This document shows positions 1 to 5,915 of a stretch of DNA of 17,132 nt, one piece after another. The stretch covers positions 1-17,132 of the forward strand of contig URTG01000018.1 of assembly GCA_900550705.1 (NCBI GenBank), written 5' to 3'. The notes beneath the pieces are model-generated. The model had not been told where the DNA came from, did not search any database, and saw only the letters and a program-made list of their open reading frames with translations. This DNA is from an uncultured Eubacteriales bacterium (lineage in GTDB: Bacteria > Bacillota > Clostridia > Oscillospirales > Oscillospiraceae). Each line of letters begins with the position of its first letter. Position 1 is the first letter of the stretch. A program made the translations under genes and the position numbers.

Positions 1-68
1 GATGGTCCCCTTTCCAACTATCCCTCCTTCCGAATCCTTTGGCCGGAAGGACTTTTTCGACAGCCTGG
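1..68. repeat. Left copy of a dispersed 68-nt repeat, cut by the window edge
   Basis: This stretch matches the reverse complement of 17041-17108 at 61 of 68 positions without gaps, and all seven differences are transitions. It contains the half-palindrome TCCTTT/GAAGGA followed by CTTTTTCG, so it could act as a weak intrinsic terminator on the plus strand. The right-hand copy continues into a 12-bp hairpin whose other arm would lie beyond the left edge here, so this copy is truncated. It lies downstream of lysA, outside any gene. It is probably a multicopy intergenic element; copy number in the genome cannot be seen from here. Confidence 0.75.
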
Positions 69-70
69 TT

Positions 71-100
71 TTTTCTTCCCCGCCGGGGCGGGGAAGAAAA
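71..100. repeat. 13-bp perfect hairpin next to the left repeat
   Basis: TTTTCTTCCCCGC and GCGGGGAAGAAAA flank a 4-nt CGGG loop, giving a perfect 13-bp stem. It sits 2 nt inside the left dispersed repeat and downstream of the lysA terminator. A short A/T end on each side would let it serve as a back-up bidirectional terminator, although no further T-tract follows on either strand. It may be part of the same composite repeat. Confidence 0.6.
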
Positions 101-125
101 GTAAGGGTGTCGCCCCATGGGAGGG

Positions 126-177
126 CGGAGAAAATCACAGCCAAGGCCACTGCGGGGGCGCAGCGATCTTGGCTGTG
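126..177 (-). terminator. Intrinsic terminator of lysA
   Basis: On the minus strand, 21 nt past the lysA stop, CACAGCCAAG pairs perfectly with CTTGGCTGTG (10 bp). A second small stem, CTGCG/CGCAG, forms in the loop. The hairpin is followed by ATTTTCTCC, a modest U-tract. It is the first strong hairpin after the gene and the natural end of its transcript. Confidence 0.75.
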
Positions 178-198
178 GCACGCGGGGAAGTATTTAGA

Positions 199-1458
199 TT
201 AGTCCCAGATGGCGGTGGCGAAGTAGTCCTCCGGGGTCTCGGCCCGGCGGATGAGGCGGGTGGTGCCATCAGACTGGAGCAGAATTTCGGCGGAGCGGAG
301 GCGGCCGTTATACTGGTAGCCCATGGCGTGGCCGTGGGCACCGGTGTCGTGGATCACCAGCAGGTCGCCGATGTCGATCCTGGGCAGCATCCGGTCCACG
401 GCGAACTTGTCGTTGTTCTCACACAGCGCGCCGGTGACGTCGTACTTGTGGTCGCAGGGCTGGTTCTCCTTGCCCATGACGGTGATGTGGTGATATGCGC
501 CGTACATGGCGGGGCGCATCAGGTTGGAGGCGCAGGCGTCCACGCCGATATAATCCTTGTAGGTGTGCTTCTCGTGGAGCACCCGGGTGACCAGGTGGCC
601 GTAGGGGGCCAGCATAAAGCGGCCCAGCTCGGTGCACAGGGACACGTCGCCCATGCCGGCGGGGACCAGGATCTCCTCATAGGCCTTCCGCACGCCCGCG
701 CCGATCACGGCGATGTCGTTGGCTGGCTGGTCGGGGCGGTAGGGCACGCCCACGCCGCCGGACAGGTTGATGAAGGTGATGTGGCAGCCGGTCTCCTCCT
801 TCAGCTCCACGGCGGTGCGGAACAGGATGGCGGCCAGGGCGGGGTAATACTCGTTGGACAGGGTGTTGGAGGCCAGGAAGGCGTGGATGCCGAACTCCTC
901 GGCCCCCAGCTCCTTCAGGGTCTTGAACGCCTGGGTCATCTGGGTCCGGGTCATGCCGTACTTGGCGTCCCCCGGGTTGTCCATGACCTGGAAGCCCTCC
1001 TCAGATTCCCCCAGGGTGAAGGTGCCGCCGGGATTGAAGCGGCAGGAGATCTTCTTGGGGATATACCCGATGGTGTTTTTCAGAAACTCGATGTGAGAGA
1101 TGTCGTCCAGGTTGATGGTGGCCCCCAGCTTGGCGGCCAGGGCGAACTCCTCGGCGGGGGTGTCGTTGGAGGAGAACATAATCTGGTCCCCCTGAAATCC
1201 GCAGCGGTCGGACATCATCAGCTCACACAGGGAGGAGCAATCCACGCCGCAGCCCTCGGCCTGGAGCAGCTTCAGGATCTGCGGGTTGGGGGTGGCCTTC
1301 ACGGCGAAGAACTCCCGGTAGCCGGGGTTCCAGGAGAAGGCCCGGTACAGGGCGCGGACGTTGGCCAGGATGCCGGCCTCGTCGTACAGGTGGAAGGGGG
1401 TGGGATACTGCTGAGTGATGGCCTGGAGCTGCTCCAGGGTCACGAAGGGCTTTTTCAT
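199..1458 (-). CDS. lysA: Diaminopimelate decarboxylase (clostridial LysA-like form)
   Basis: PLP-dependent fold-III decarboxylase, predicted to turn meso-diaminopimelate into L-lysine and CO2 in the cytoplasm, the last step of lysine synthesis. The 419 residues fit the family. Visible features are the PLP lysine in FAVKATPN (K54), the glycine loop SGGVG (233-237), the phosphate-binding TELGR (276-280), and the C-E-x-x-D active-site segment CENND (346-350) contributed across the dimer. The usual HIGS-type motif is replaced by HAFLASNT around H192, and CENND replaces the usual CESGD. I believe this variant is widespread in Clostridia, so the LysA name is likely, but a related substrate is not excluded. 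The start has AAGGAG seven bases upstream. It is a single gene, divergent from uraA, with its own promoter and terminator. MurE in this window carries the meso-DAP motif, so the substrate is needed in this cell. Confidence 0.88.
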   Translation of the reverse strand: MKKPFVTLEQLQAITQQYPTPFHLYDEAGILANVRALYRAFSWNPGYREFFAVKATPNPQILKLLQAEGCGVDCSSLCELMMSDRCGFQGDQIMFSSNDTPAEEFALAAKLGATINLDDISHIEFLKNTIGYIPKKISCRFNPGGTFTLGESEEGFQVMDNPGDAKYGMTRTQMTQAFKTLKELGAEEFGIHAFLASNTLSNEYYPALAAILFRTAVELKEETGCHITFINLSGGVGVPYRPDQPANDIAVIGAGVRKAYEEILVPAGMGDVSLCTELGRFMLAPYGHLVTRVLHEKHTYKDYIGVDACASNLMRPAMYGAYHHITVMGKENQPCDHKYDVTGALCENNDKFAVDRMLPRIDIGDLLVIHDTGAHGHAMGYQYNGRLRSAEILLQSDGTTRLIRRAETPEDYFATAIWD

Positions 1459-1538
1459 AGTGATGCTCCTTTGCGGCGGACAGGCGGCGGGCCGCCCGGT
1501 CCGGGCGAAAATACAGTCGAAAAAAGAAAATCATGTAT

Positions 1539-1567
1539 AGTCTATCCGTCCGGTGGGAAAAAGTCAA
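1539..1567 (-). promoter_or_regulatory. Probable sigma-A promoter of lysA
   Basis: On the minus strand, TTGACT (1562-1567) and TAGACT (1539-1544) are separated by exactly 17 bp, about 80 nt upstream of the lysA start codon. No known regulator site or riboswitch (for example a lysine L-box) is evident in the short leader. Confidence 0.6.
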
Positions 1568-1649
1568 TGGAGGAACCCACAACATGGCCGGAGCGGGAAA
1601 AAGGACTTTTGCCGATTGTGAAAAAAACCGGGAAACGCCCGCGTTTCGC

Positions 1650-1678
1650 TTGCTTTTTTTCCGGAATTCTGCTATGAT
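1650..1678 (+). promoter_or_regulatory. Extended -10 promoter of the uraA transcript
   Basis: TTGCTT (1650-1655), a 17-bp spacer and TATGAT (1673-1678) with an upstream TGC extended -10 element. The predicted start of transcription is near 1685, leaving an untranslated leader of about 150 nt before uraA. A run of five C residues (1681-1685) lies exactly at or just before the predicted start. Confidence 0.7.
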
Positions 1679-1709
1679 GGCCCCCAGAATGTGAAGGGAG
1701 GGGCTTTCC

Positions 1710-1778
1710 ATGACCGGAGTGAGCGCAGATCACCGGACGGAGGGCGCATTTCTTCCTCCATGTGGGACGATCTGGTGA
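1710..1778 (+). CDS. Possible 22-residue leader peptide ahead of uraA
   Basis: A short frame begins about 25 nt after the predicted transcription start, with GGGAGG eight bases before its ATG, which is at least as good a ribosome binding site as that of uraA itself. It encodes MTGVSADHRT EGAFLPPCGTIW and stops 18 nt before the stem of the leader terminator. There is no run of one regulatory codon, so classical amino-acid attenuation is not obvious. Position and ribosome site fit a leader peptide whose translation affects folding of the RNA behind it. The reading frame may equally be accidental; no homologue is known to me. Confidence 0.35.
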   Translation: MTGVSADHRTEGAFLPPCGTIW

Positions 1779-1796
1779 TTGTCCTTTTTTTGTGTG

Positions 1797-1819
1797 CCTC
1801 CGGCTTCGGAGGTGTTTTT
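1797..1819 (+). terminator. Leader terminator (candidate attenuator) before uraA
   Basis: CCTCCG (1797-1802), a GCTT loop and CGGAGG (1807-1812) make a perfect 6-bp stem followed by TGTTTTTG. It lies inside the transcribed leader, 22 nt before the uraA start. Upstream, CGGAGG at 1738-1743 could pair either with CCTCC at 1755-1759 or with the terminator's own 5' arm at 1797-1802, so an alternative fold that prevents termination is possible. I saw no PyrR-binding consensus and no purine or preQ1 aptamer. Confidence 0.5.
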
Positions 1820-1840
1820 GTGTATAGAAGGGAGAAAACA

Positions 1841-3205
1841 ATGAGTCCGAACCAACCGATCCGCGATGCCCGAACGCTGGGCGTACCCAAAATGCTGATT
1901 TTGGGGTTGCAGCATATGTTCGCTATGTTTGGCGCCACCATCCTGGTGCCCATTCTGGTGCGGCAGTATGGTCTGCCCCTGAGCATCCAGACCACCCTGT
2001 TCTTTGCCGGCATCGGCACCCTGTTTTTCCATGTGTGCTCCAAGTTCCGCGTTCCCGCGTTTCTGGGGTCCTCCTTCGCCTTTCTGGGCGGCTTCTCCAC
2101 CATGGCCAACCTGGACACCGGGATGTACGCCGGGATGGACCCCCAGGACAAGCTGGCCTACACCTGCGGCGGCATTGTGGTGGCCGGTCTGCTGTATCTG
2201 ATCCTGGCCTTGGTCATTAAGCTGGTGGGCGTGAAGCACGTGATGCGCTACCTGCCCCCCGTGGTGACCGGCCCCATCATCATCTGCATCGGCCTGACCC
2301 TGGCCCCCTCTGCGGTGAGCAACGCCTCCACCTGCTGGCCCCTGGCCCTCATCGCCCTGGCCACCATCATTATCTTCAACATCTGGGGCAAGGGAATGTT
2401 TAAGATCATCCCCATTCTGATGGGCGTGGTGGTCTCTTACGCTGCGGCCCTGGTCATGAACGCCATGGGCGTTACCGTGGCGGGCGCGGACGGCGCGGCC
2501 CAGCCGCTGATGGACTTCACCGCCGTGGCCCAGGCTGGTTTTGTGGGGCTGCCCCCCTTCCAGATGGCCAAGTTCGACGTGACCGCCATCCTGGTCATGG
2601 CCCCCATCGCCCTGGCCACCATGATGGAGCACATCGGCGATATGTCCGCCATCTCCGCCACCACCGAGCAGAACTTCCTGGAGGACCCCGGTCTGCACCG
2701 CACCCTGATCGGCGACGGCCTGGCCACCTCTCTGTCCGCCCTGTTCGGCGGCCCCGCCAACACCACCTATGGCGAGAATACCGGCGTTCTGGTCCTGTCC
2801 AACGTCCATGACCCCCGGGTCATCCGTCTGGCGGCGGTGTACGCCATCGTCCTGGGCTTCATCCCCAAGATGGCCGAGATCATCGGCTCCATGCCCTCTG
2901 CTATCGTGGGCGGCGTCAGCTTTATCCTGTACGGCATGATCTCCGCCATCGGTGTGCGGAACATCGTGGAAAACCAGGTGGACTTCACCAAGTCCCGCAA
3001 CCTGATCATCGCTGCGGTGATCCTGGTGTGCGGCCTGGGCTTCTCCTCCGGCCTGACCTTCCATGTGGCCGGTACCTCCATCACCCTCACCGGCCTGGCC
3101 ATTGCCGCCCTGGCGGGCATCCTTCTGAATGCCATCCTGCCCGGCAACGACTATGAGTTCGGCGTCAACCCCGAGGGCGACCAGAACCGGGGCATCCACG
3201 CCTGA
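1841..3205 (+). CDS. uraA: Uracil permease, NCS2 family
   Basis: Membrane nucleobase transporter of 454 residues, predicted to import uracil with protons for pyrimidine salvage. It has the many hydrophobic segments of the NCS2 fold. Family features include LGLQHMFAMFGATILVP (21-37) with the QH pair in the first membrane helix, MMEHIGD (E263) and GGPANTTYGENTG (303-315, E312). These two glutamates correspond to the uracil-contacting residues of E. coli UraA as I recall the family. The NTTYGEN segment favours uracil over xanthine or urate substrates. I chose the ATG at 1841 because GGGAG lies just upstream and the protein then begins like family members; the frame is open for another 50 codons upstream, but those overlap the leader. 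It is transcribed alone and ends in a hairpin region at 3207-3285. Confidence is high for family and good for substrate. Confidence 0.92.
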   Translation: MSPNQPIRDARTLGVPKMLILGLQHMFAMFGATILVPILVRQYGLPLSIQTTLFFAGIGTLFFHVCSKFRVPAFLGSSFAFLGGFSTMANLDTGMYAGMDPQDKLAYTCGGIVVAGLLYLILALVIKLVGVKHVMRYLPPVVTGPIIICIGLTLAPSAVSNASTCWPLALIALATIIIFNIWGKGMFKIIPILMGVVVSYAAALVMNAMGVTVAGADGAAQPLMDFTAVAQAGFVGLPPFQMAKFDVTAILVMAPIALATMMEHIGDMSAISATTEQNFLEDPGLHRTLIGDGLATSLSALFGGPANTTYGENTGVLVLSNVHDPRVIRLAAVYAIVLGFIPKMAEIIGSMPSAIVGGVSFILYGMISAIGVRNIVENQVDFTKSRNLIIAAVILVCGLGFSSGLTFHVAGTSITLTGLAIAALAGILLNAILPGNDYEFGVNPEGDQNRGIHA

Positions 3206-3206
3206 A

Positions 3207-3252
3207 CCCAGCTTGTCGAAAAAGTGGCTTCGCCGCTTTTTGCCAAGCTGGG
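3207..3252. repeat. Long imperfect hairpin sharing sequence with the end repeats
   Basis: CCCAGCTTG (3207-3215) pairs with CAAGCTGGG (3244-3252). Inside it AAAAAGTGGC (3219-3228) pairs with GCCGCTTTTT (3232-3241) around a TTC loop, with one G-T pair. The A5/T5 edges make it a bidirectional terminator-like hairpin. Its left part (3208-3225) matches the reverse complement of the left window repeat, 51-68, at 16 of 18 positions, which suggests a common repeat family. Confidence 0.7.
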
Positions 3253-3285
3253 GGCGGCTCCCAGAAAGGGGCCGCCCTGTTTTTT
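3252..3285 (+). terminator. Intrinsic terminator of uraA
   Basis: GGGCGGCTCC (3252-3261) pairs with GGGGCCGCCC (3268-3277), a 10-bp stem with one G-T pair, followed by TGTTTTTT. It starts where the preceding long hairpin ends, so two hairpins stand in series behind uraA. Confidence 0.85.
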
Positions 3286-3317
3286 GTGAATTCTTTATGA
3301 AGCGGCGTGAAATTCGC

Positions 3318-3346
3318 TTGCGTATTCGGGAAAAATGGGATACAAT
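3318..3346 (+). promoter_or_regulatory. Promoter of the small coiled-coil gene
   Basis: TTGCGT (3318-3323), 17-bp spacer, TACAAT (3341-3346). It stands about 47 nt upstream of the next start codon and directly after the uraA terminator, so the following gene is an independent unit. Confidence 0.7.
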
Positions 3347-3393
3347 AAGAACAACCAGCGGGGGACCGCGCAGCAATAAGGAGGTAACAAATC

Positions 3394-3807
3394 ATGGGAT
3401 TTTTTGACGCTCTGAAGGACAAGGCCGCCGATCTGGCACAGGCCGGTGTTACGCAGTCCAAGCGCCTGGCTGAGATCGCCAAGCTGAAGGCCGCCAACCT
3501 GGGCGAGGAGGATAACATCAAGAAGGCGTACATCGAGATCGGCAAGCTCTATTACGCCGAGAAGGGCATGACCCCGGAGGGGGCCTATGTGGCCGCCTGC
3601 GACAAGATCACCGCCGCCAAGGCCGCCATCGAGACCAACAACGACCGCATTGCCGAGCTGAAGTCCGCCGCCGAGACCGAGGACGAGCCTGCGGCCGACG
3701 AGGAGATCTATCCCGGCCAGGTGGTGGCGGAGGAGGACATCGAGGACGAGACCCCCGAGGCCCCCAAGGCCGACGAGGCGCCGAAGCCCCAGTCCGAGCA
3801 GGAGTAA
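3394..3807 (+). CDS. Small acidic coiled-coil protein of unknown function
   Basis: A soluble, charged 137-residue protein with no signal peptide or membrane segment. Residues 1-35 form an amphipathic helix rich in K, A and L. Residues 35-95 look helical and coiled-coil-like, with a short segment IKKAYIEIGKLYYAEKG (42-58) that I associate with a family of clostridial proteins often carrying a C-terminal zinc ribbon. Here the C-terminus (about 93-137) is instead a disordered tail of E, D, P and A with no cysteine pairs. It has an excellent AAGGAGG ribosome site, its own promoter and its own terminator, so it is probably well expressed. Neighbours give no functional link. I do not assign a function. 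Confidence 0.85.
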   Translation: MGFFDALKDKAADLAQAGVTQSKRLAEIAKLKAANLGEEDNIKKAYIEIGKLYYAEKGMTPEGAYVAACDKITAAKAAIETNNDRIAELKSAAETEDEPAADEEIYPGQVVAEEDIEDETPEAPKADEAPKPQSEQE

Positions 3808-3824
3808 AAAATTTTTTGACCGCG

Positions 3825-3853
3825 AAAGAGGGCCCTCCGGGTCCTCTTTTTTT
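3825..3853 (+). terminator. Intrinsic terminator of the coiled-coil gene
   Basis: AAAGAGGGCCC (3825-3835) pairs with GGGTCCTCTTT (3839-3849) around a TCC loop, with one G-T pair, and runs into seven T residues. It lies 17 nt after the stop codon. Confidence 0.88.
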
Positions 3854-3926
3854 GCCGGGAAGGGGAAAATCCATACTTTTACGATGGGTTTACCGTGAGA
3901 ACGATTTAGCGTGATAAAATTTCTGC

Positions 3927-3955
3927 TTGACAAATGAAATCGCCGGATTTATAAT
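3927..3955 (+). promoter_or_regulatory. Consensus promoter of the aspS2-gatCAB operon
   Basis: A perfect TTGACA (3927-3932) and a perfect TATAAT (3950-3955) with the ideal 17-bp spacer. Transcription should start near 3962 and run through the T-box. The promoter is maximal by consensus, so control of this operon most likely lies in the riboswitch. Confidence 0.93.
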
Positions 3956-3961
3956 GCGCCC

Positions 3962-4243
3962 ATAAAACAACGAAAGGCGTTGAGGAAGACCGCTCCCCAC
4001 GGCGTTTCACAGAGAGACCGGGCCATTGTGCTGAAAGCCCGGTTGAAAAGGACGGGGCGGCGCAACACTTCTGAGCCTGCGGTTCGAAGGAGAAGCATTC
4101 TGAGGGCCGCACGGATTCCCACCGTTACCAGGGCTCGAAAGAGGTCTCTTGTCAGAGAGGCAACGCGGGTGGTACCGCGGAATCATTTGGGTGATTTCGT
4201 CCCGGGTCGTATCAGAGTGATACGGCCCGGGATTTCTGTTTTT
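3962..4243 (+). promoter_or_regulatory. T-box riboswitch, asparagine type
   Basis: A leader RNA that binds uncharged tRNA and then allows read-through. Visible parts are the AGAGAG of stem I (4011-4016), an apical stem ACCGGGC/GCCCGGT (4017-4023 with 4037-4043), and the conserved T-box GGGTGGTACCGCGG (4167-4180) within CGCGG/CCGCG antiterminator pairing. A large terminator follows (4200-4243). In the presumed specifier loop the 3' strand reads GCAACAC, giving AAC (4064-4066), an Asn codon. The UGGU bulge (4170-4173) would meet the acceptor end of tRNA(Asn), whose discriminator is usually G, through a U-G pair. The downstream genes make Asn-tRNA(Asn), which agrees with the specifier. The class is certain; the exact specifier register is my manual fold. 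Confidence 0.93.
4200..4243 (+). terminator. Regulated terminator of the T-box
   Basis: TCCCGGGTCGTATCA (4200-4214) pairs with TGATACGGCCCGGGA (4218-4232) around a GAG loop, 15 bp with one G-T pair. TTTCTGTTTTT follows. This is the terminator that charged tRNA leaves in place, and it ends 33 nt before the aspS2 start. Confidence 0.92.
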
Positions 4244-4276
4244 CCGGACCGTGTCCCCACAGAAAGGCTGAGTGCT

Positions 4277-5596
4277 ATGAAATTCATCACCGAATCCACC
4301 AAAACCACGATCACGGCCCGGGCGCTGGCGTCCGGCGGGCTGGACGGGCAGACCGTCACCGTCAAGGGAGCGGTCCACGCCCTGCGGAAGCTGGGGGGCA
4401 TCGACTTTATGACCCTCCGCCTGCGGGATGGGGCGCTCCAGTGCGTCTGCGGGCCGGAGGGCCTGCCGGAGGGGCTGTGCGAGGAGTGCACCGTCTCCGT
4501 CACCGGCGCGGTCCGCACCGAGGCACGGGCCCCCGGGGGACGGGAGCTGACCGTGGAGAGCATCGACGTGCTGTCCCGCCCTGCCGAGGCCATGCCGGTG
4601 CCCATCGACAAGTGGAAGCTGAACCTGAACCTGGATACGGAGCTGGGCCTGCGGCCCGTGGTGCTGCGGAACCTGCGGAAGCGGTCGGTCTTCAAAATTC
4701 AGGAGGGCCTGTCCCGGGCCTTCCGGGAGTATCTCACCCAAGAGGGCTTTACCGAGATACACACCCCCAAAATCGTCCACGCCGGGGCGGAGGGGGGCAG
4801 CAACATCTTCCGCCTGGACTACTTCGGCCGGAAGGCGTTCCTGGGCCAGTCCCCCCAGTTCTACAAGCAGACCATGGTGGGGGTGTTTGAGCGGGTGTTC
4901 GAGGTCGCCCCGGTGTTCCGGGCGGAGAAGCACTCCACCCCACGGCATCTGAACGAGTATACCTCCCTGGACCTGGAGATGGGCTACATCGACTCCTTCG
5001 CCGACCTGATGGCGGTGGAGACCGGCTTTCTCCGCTGCGCCATGGACCTGCTGCGGCGGGAGTACGCCGACGACCTGAAGCGGCTGGACGTGACCCTGCC
5101 CCAGGTGGAGCAGATCCCCGCCGTCCCCTTCGACCAGGCCAAGCGGCTGGCGGCGGAGAAGTACGGCCGGCCTATCCGGGACCCCTTCGACCTGGAGCCG
5201 GAGGAGGAGCACAACATCGGCCGGTATTTCAAGGAGGAGTACGGCGCGGACTTCGTCTTCATCACCCACTACCCCAGCAAAAAGCGGCCCTTCTACGCCA
5301 TGGACGACCCGGAGCATCCCAAGTACACCCTGTCCTTCGACCTGCTGTTCCGGGGCATGGAGGTGACCACCGGCGGCCAGCGCATCCACGACTATCAGCA
5401 GCAGGTGGACAAAATGCTGGCCAAGGGGATGCACCCCGAGGAATTTGAGAGCTATCTGATGATCCACAAGCACGGGATGCCGCCCCACGGCGGCCTGGGC
5501 ATCGGCCTGGAGCGGCTCACCGCCCAGCTGTGCGGCCTGGACAACGTGCGCGGCGCCAGTCTGTTCCCCCGGGACCGGACCCGGCTGGAGCCCTGA
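4277..5596 (+). CDS. aspS2: Archaeal-type, probably non-discriminating aspartyl-tRNA synthetase
   Basis: Class II synthetase of 439 residues, the archaeal/eukaryal length, well below the roughly 590 of the usual bacterial AspRS with its extra GAD domain. An N-terminal OB-fold anticodon domain (about 20-105) precedes the catalytic core. Motif 2 is around FRAEKHSTPRHLNEY (214-228) and motif 3 is GIGLERL (408-414, R413). Aligning from memory with archaeal enzymes, the anticodon-loop positions held by Trp and Lys in discriminating forms are His34 and Pro86 here, which is the non-discriminating signature. It would therefore charge both tRNA(Asp) and tRNA(Asn) with Asp. GatCAB genes follow directly (16 nt), and an Asn T-box precedes it. 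The ATG at 4277 was chosen because upstream codons lie inside the T-box; its ribosome site (AAAGG) is only moderate. Confidence 0.93.
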   Translation: MKFITESTKTTITARALASGGLDGQTVTVKGAVHALRKLGGIDFMTLRLRDGALQCVCGPEGLPEGLCEECTVSVTGAVRTEARAPGGRELTVESIDVLSRPAEAMPVPIDKWKLNLNLDTELGLRPVVLRNLRKRSVFKIQEGLSRAFREYLTQEGFTEIHTPKIVHAGAEGGSNIFRLDYFGRKAFLGQSPQFYKQTMVGVFERVFEVAPVFRAEKHSTPRHLNEYTSLDLEMGYIDSFADLMAVETGFLRCAMDLLRREYADDLKRLDVTLPQVEQIPAVPFDQAKRLAAEKYGRPIRDPFDLEPEEEHNIGRYFKEEYGADFVFITHYPSKKRPFYAMDDPEHPKYTLSFDLLFRGMEVTTGGQRIHDYQQQVDKMLAKGMHPEEFESYLMIHKHGMPPHGGLGIGLERLTAQLCGLDNVRGASLFPRDRTRLEP

Positions 5597-5612
5597 GAGA
5601 GGAGCGAGCACC

Positions 5613-5900
5613 ATGAAAATTACGACGGAATTAGTGGATTATAGTTCCATTCTCTCCCGGCTGCGCCTGCCCCAGGAGGAGAAGGAGCAGATGACCGGCG
5701 AGCTGGAGCAGATCATCGCCTATATGGACACCCTGAACCGGCTGGACACGAAGGATGTGGAGCCCATGAGCCACGTCTTCCCCGTGAAAAACGTGCTGCG
5801 GGAGGACCAGGTGGTCCCGTCCTTTGACCGGGAGGAGCTTTTGCACAACGCGCCGGGGGCCGACGACGAGGCCTTCCTGGTGCCCAAGGCCGTGGAGTAA
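5613..5900 (+). CDS. gatC: Asp-tRNA(Asn)/Glu-tRNA(Gln) amidotransferase subunit C
   Basis: A 95-residue subunit that wraps between GatA and GatB and stabilises GatA in the cytoplasmic GatCAB complex. The length and the N-terminal helical region are typical, as are ELEQIIAYMDTLNRLDT (30-46) and the VEPMSHV segment (49-55), followed by the LR-D and LVPKAVE tail. AGAGGAG lies upstream of the start. The gene follows aspS2 by 16 nt and precedes gatA by 15 nt, in one operon. Confidence 0.95.
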   Translation: MKITTELVDYSSILSRLRLPQEEKEQMTGELEQIIAYMDTLNRLDTKDVEPMSHVFPVKNVLREDQVVPSFDREELLHNAPGADDEAFLVPKAVE

Positions 5901-5915
5901 AGGAGGGAACCGAGC

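Noticed and set aside
1691..1840. A 50-codon upstream extension of uraA
   Set aside because: It lies in the leader with its terminator; the ATG at 1841 has a proper ribosome site and gives the usual protein length.
1679..1840. A purine or preQ1 riboswitch or PyrR site in the uraA leader
   Set aside because: None of the conserved loop sequences of these elements is present in the leader.
3980..4276. An N-terminal extension of aspS2 by 99 codons
   Set aside because: It would translate through the T-box and its terminator, is arginine-rich with no homology that I can see, and family members start at the ATG at 4277.
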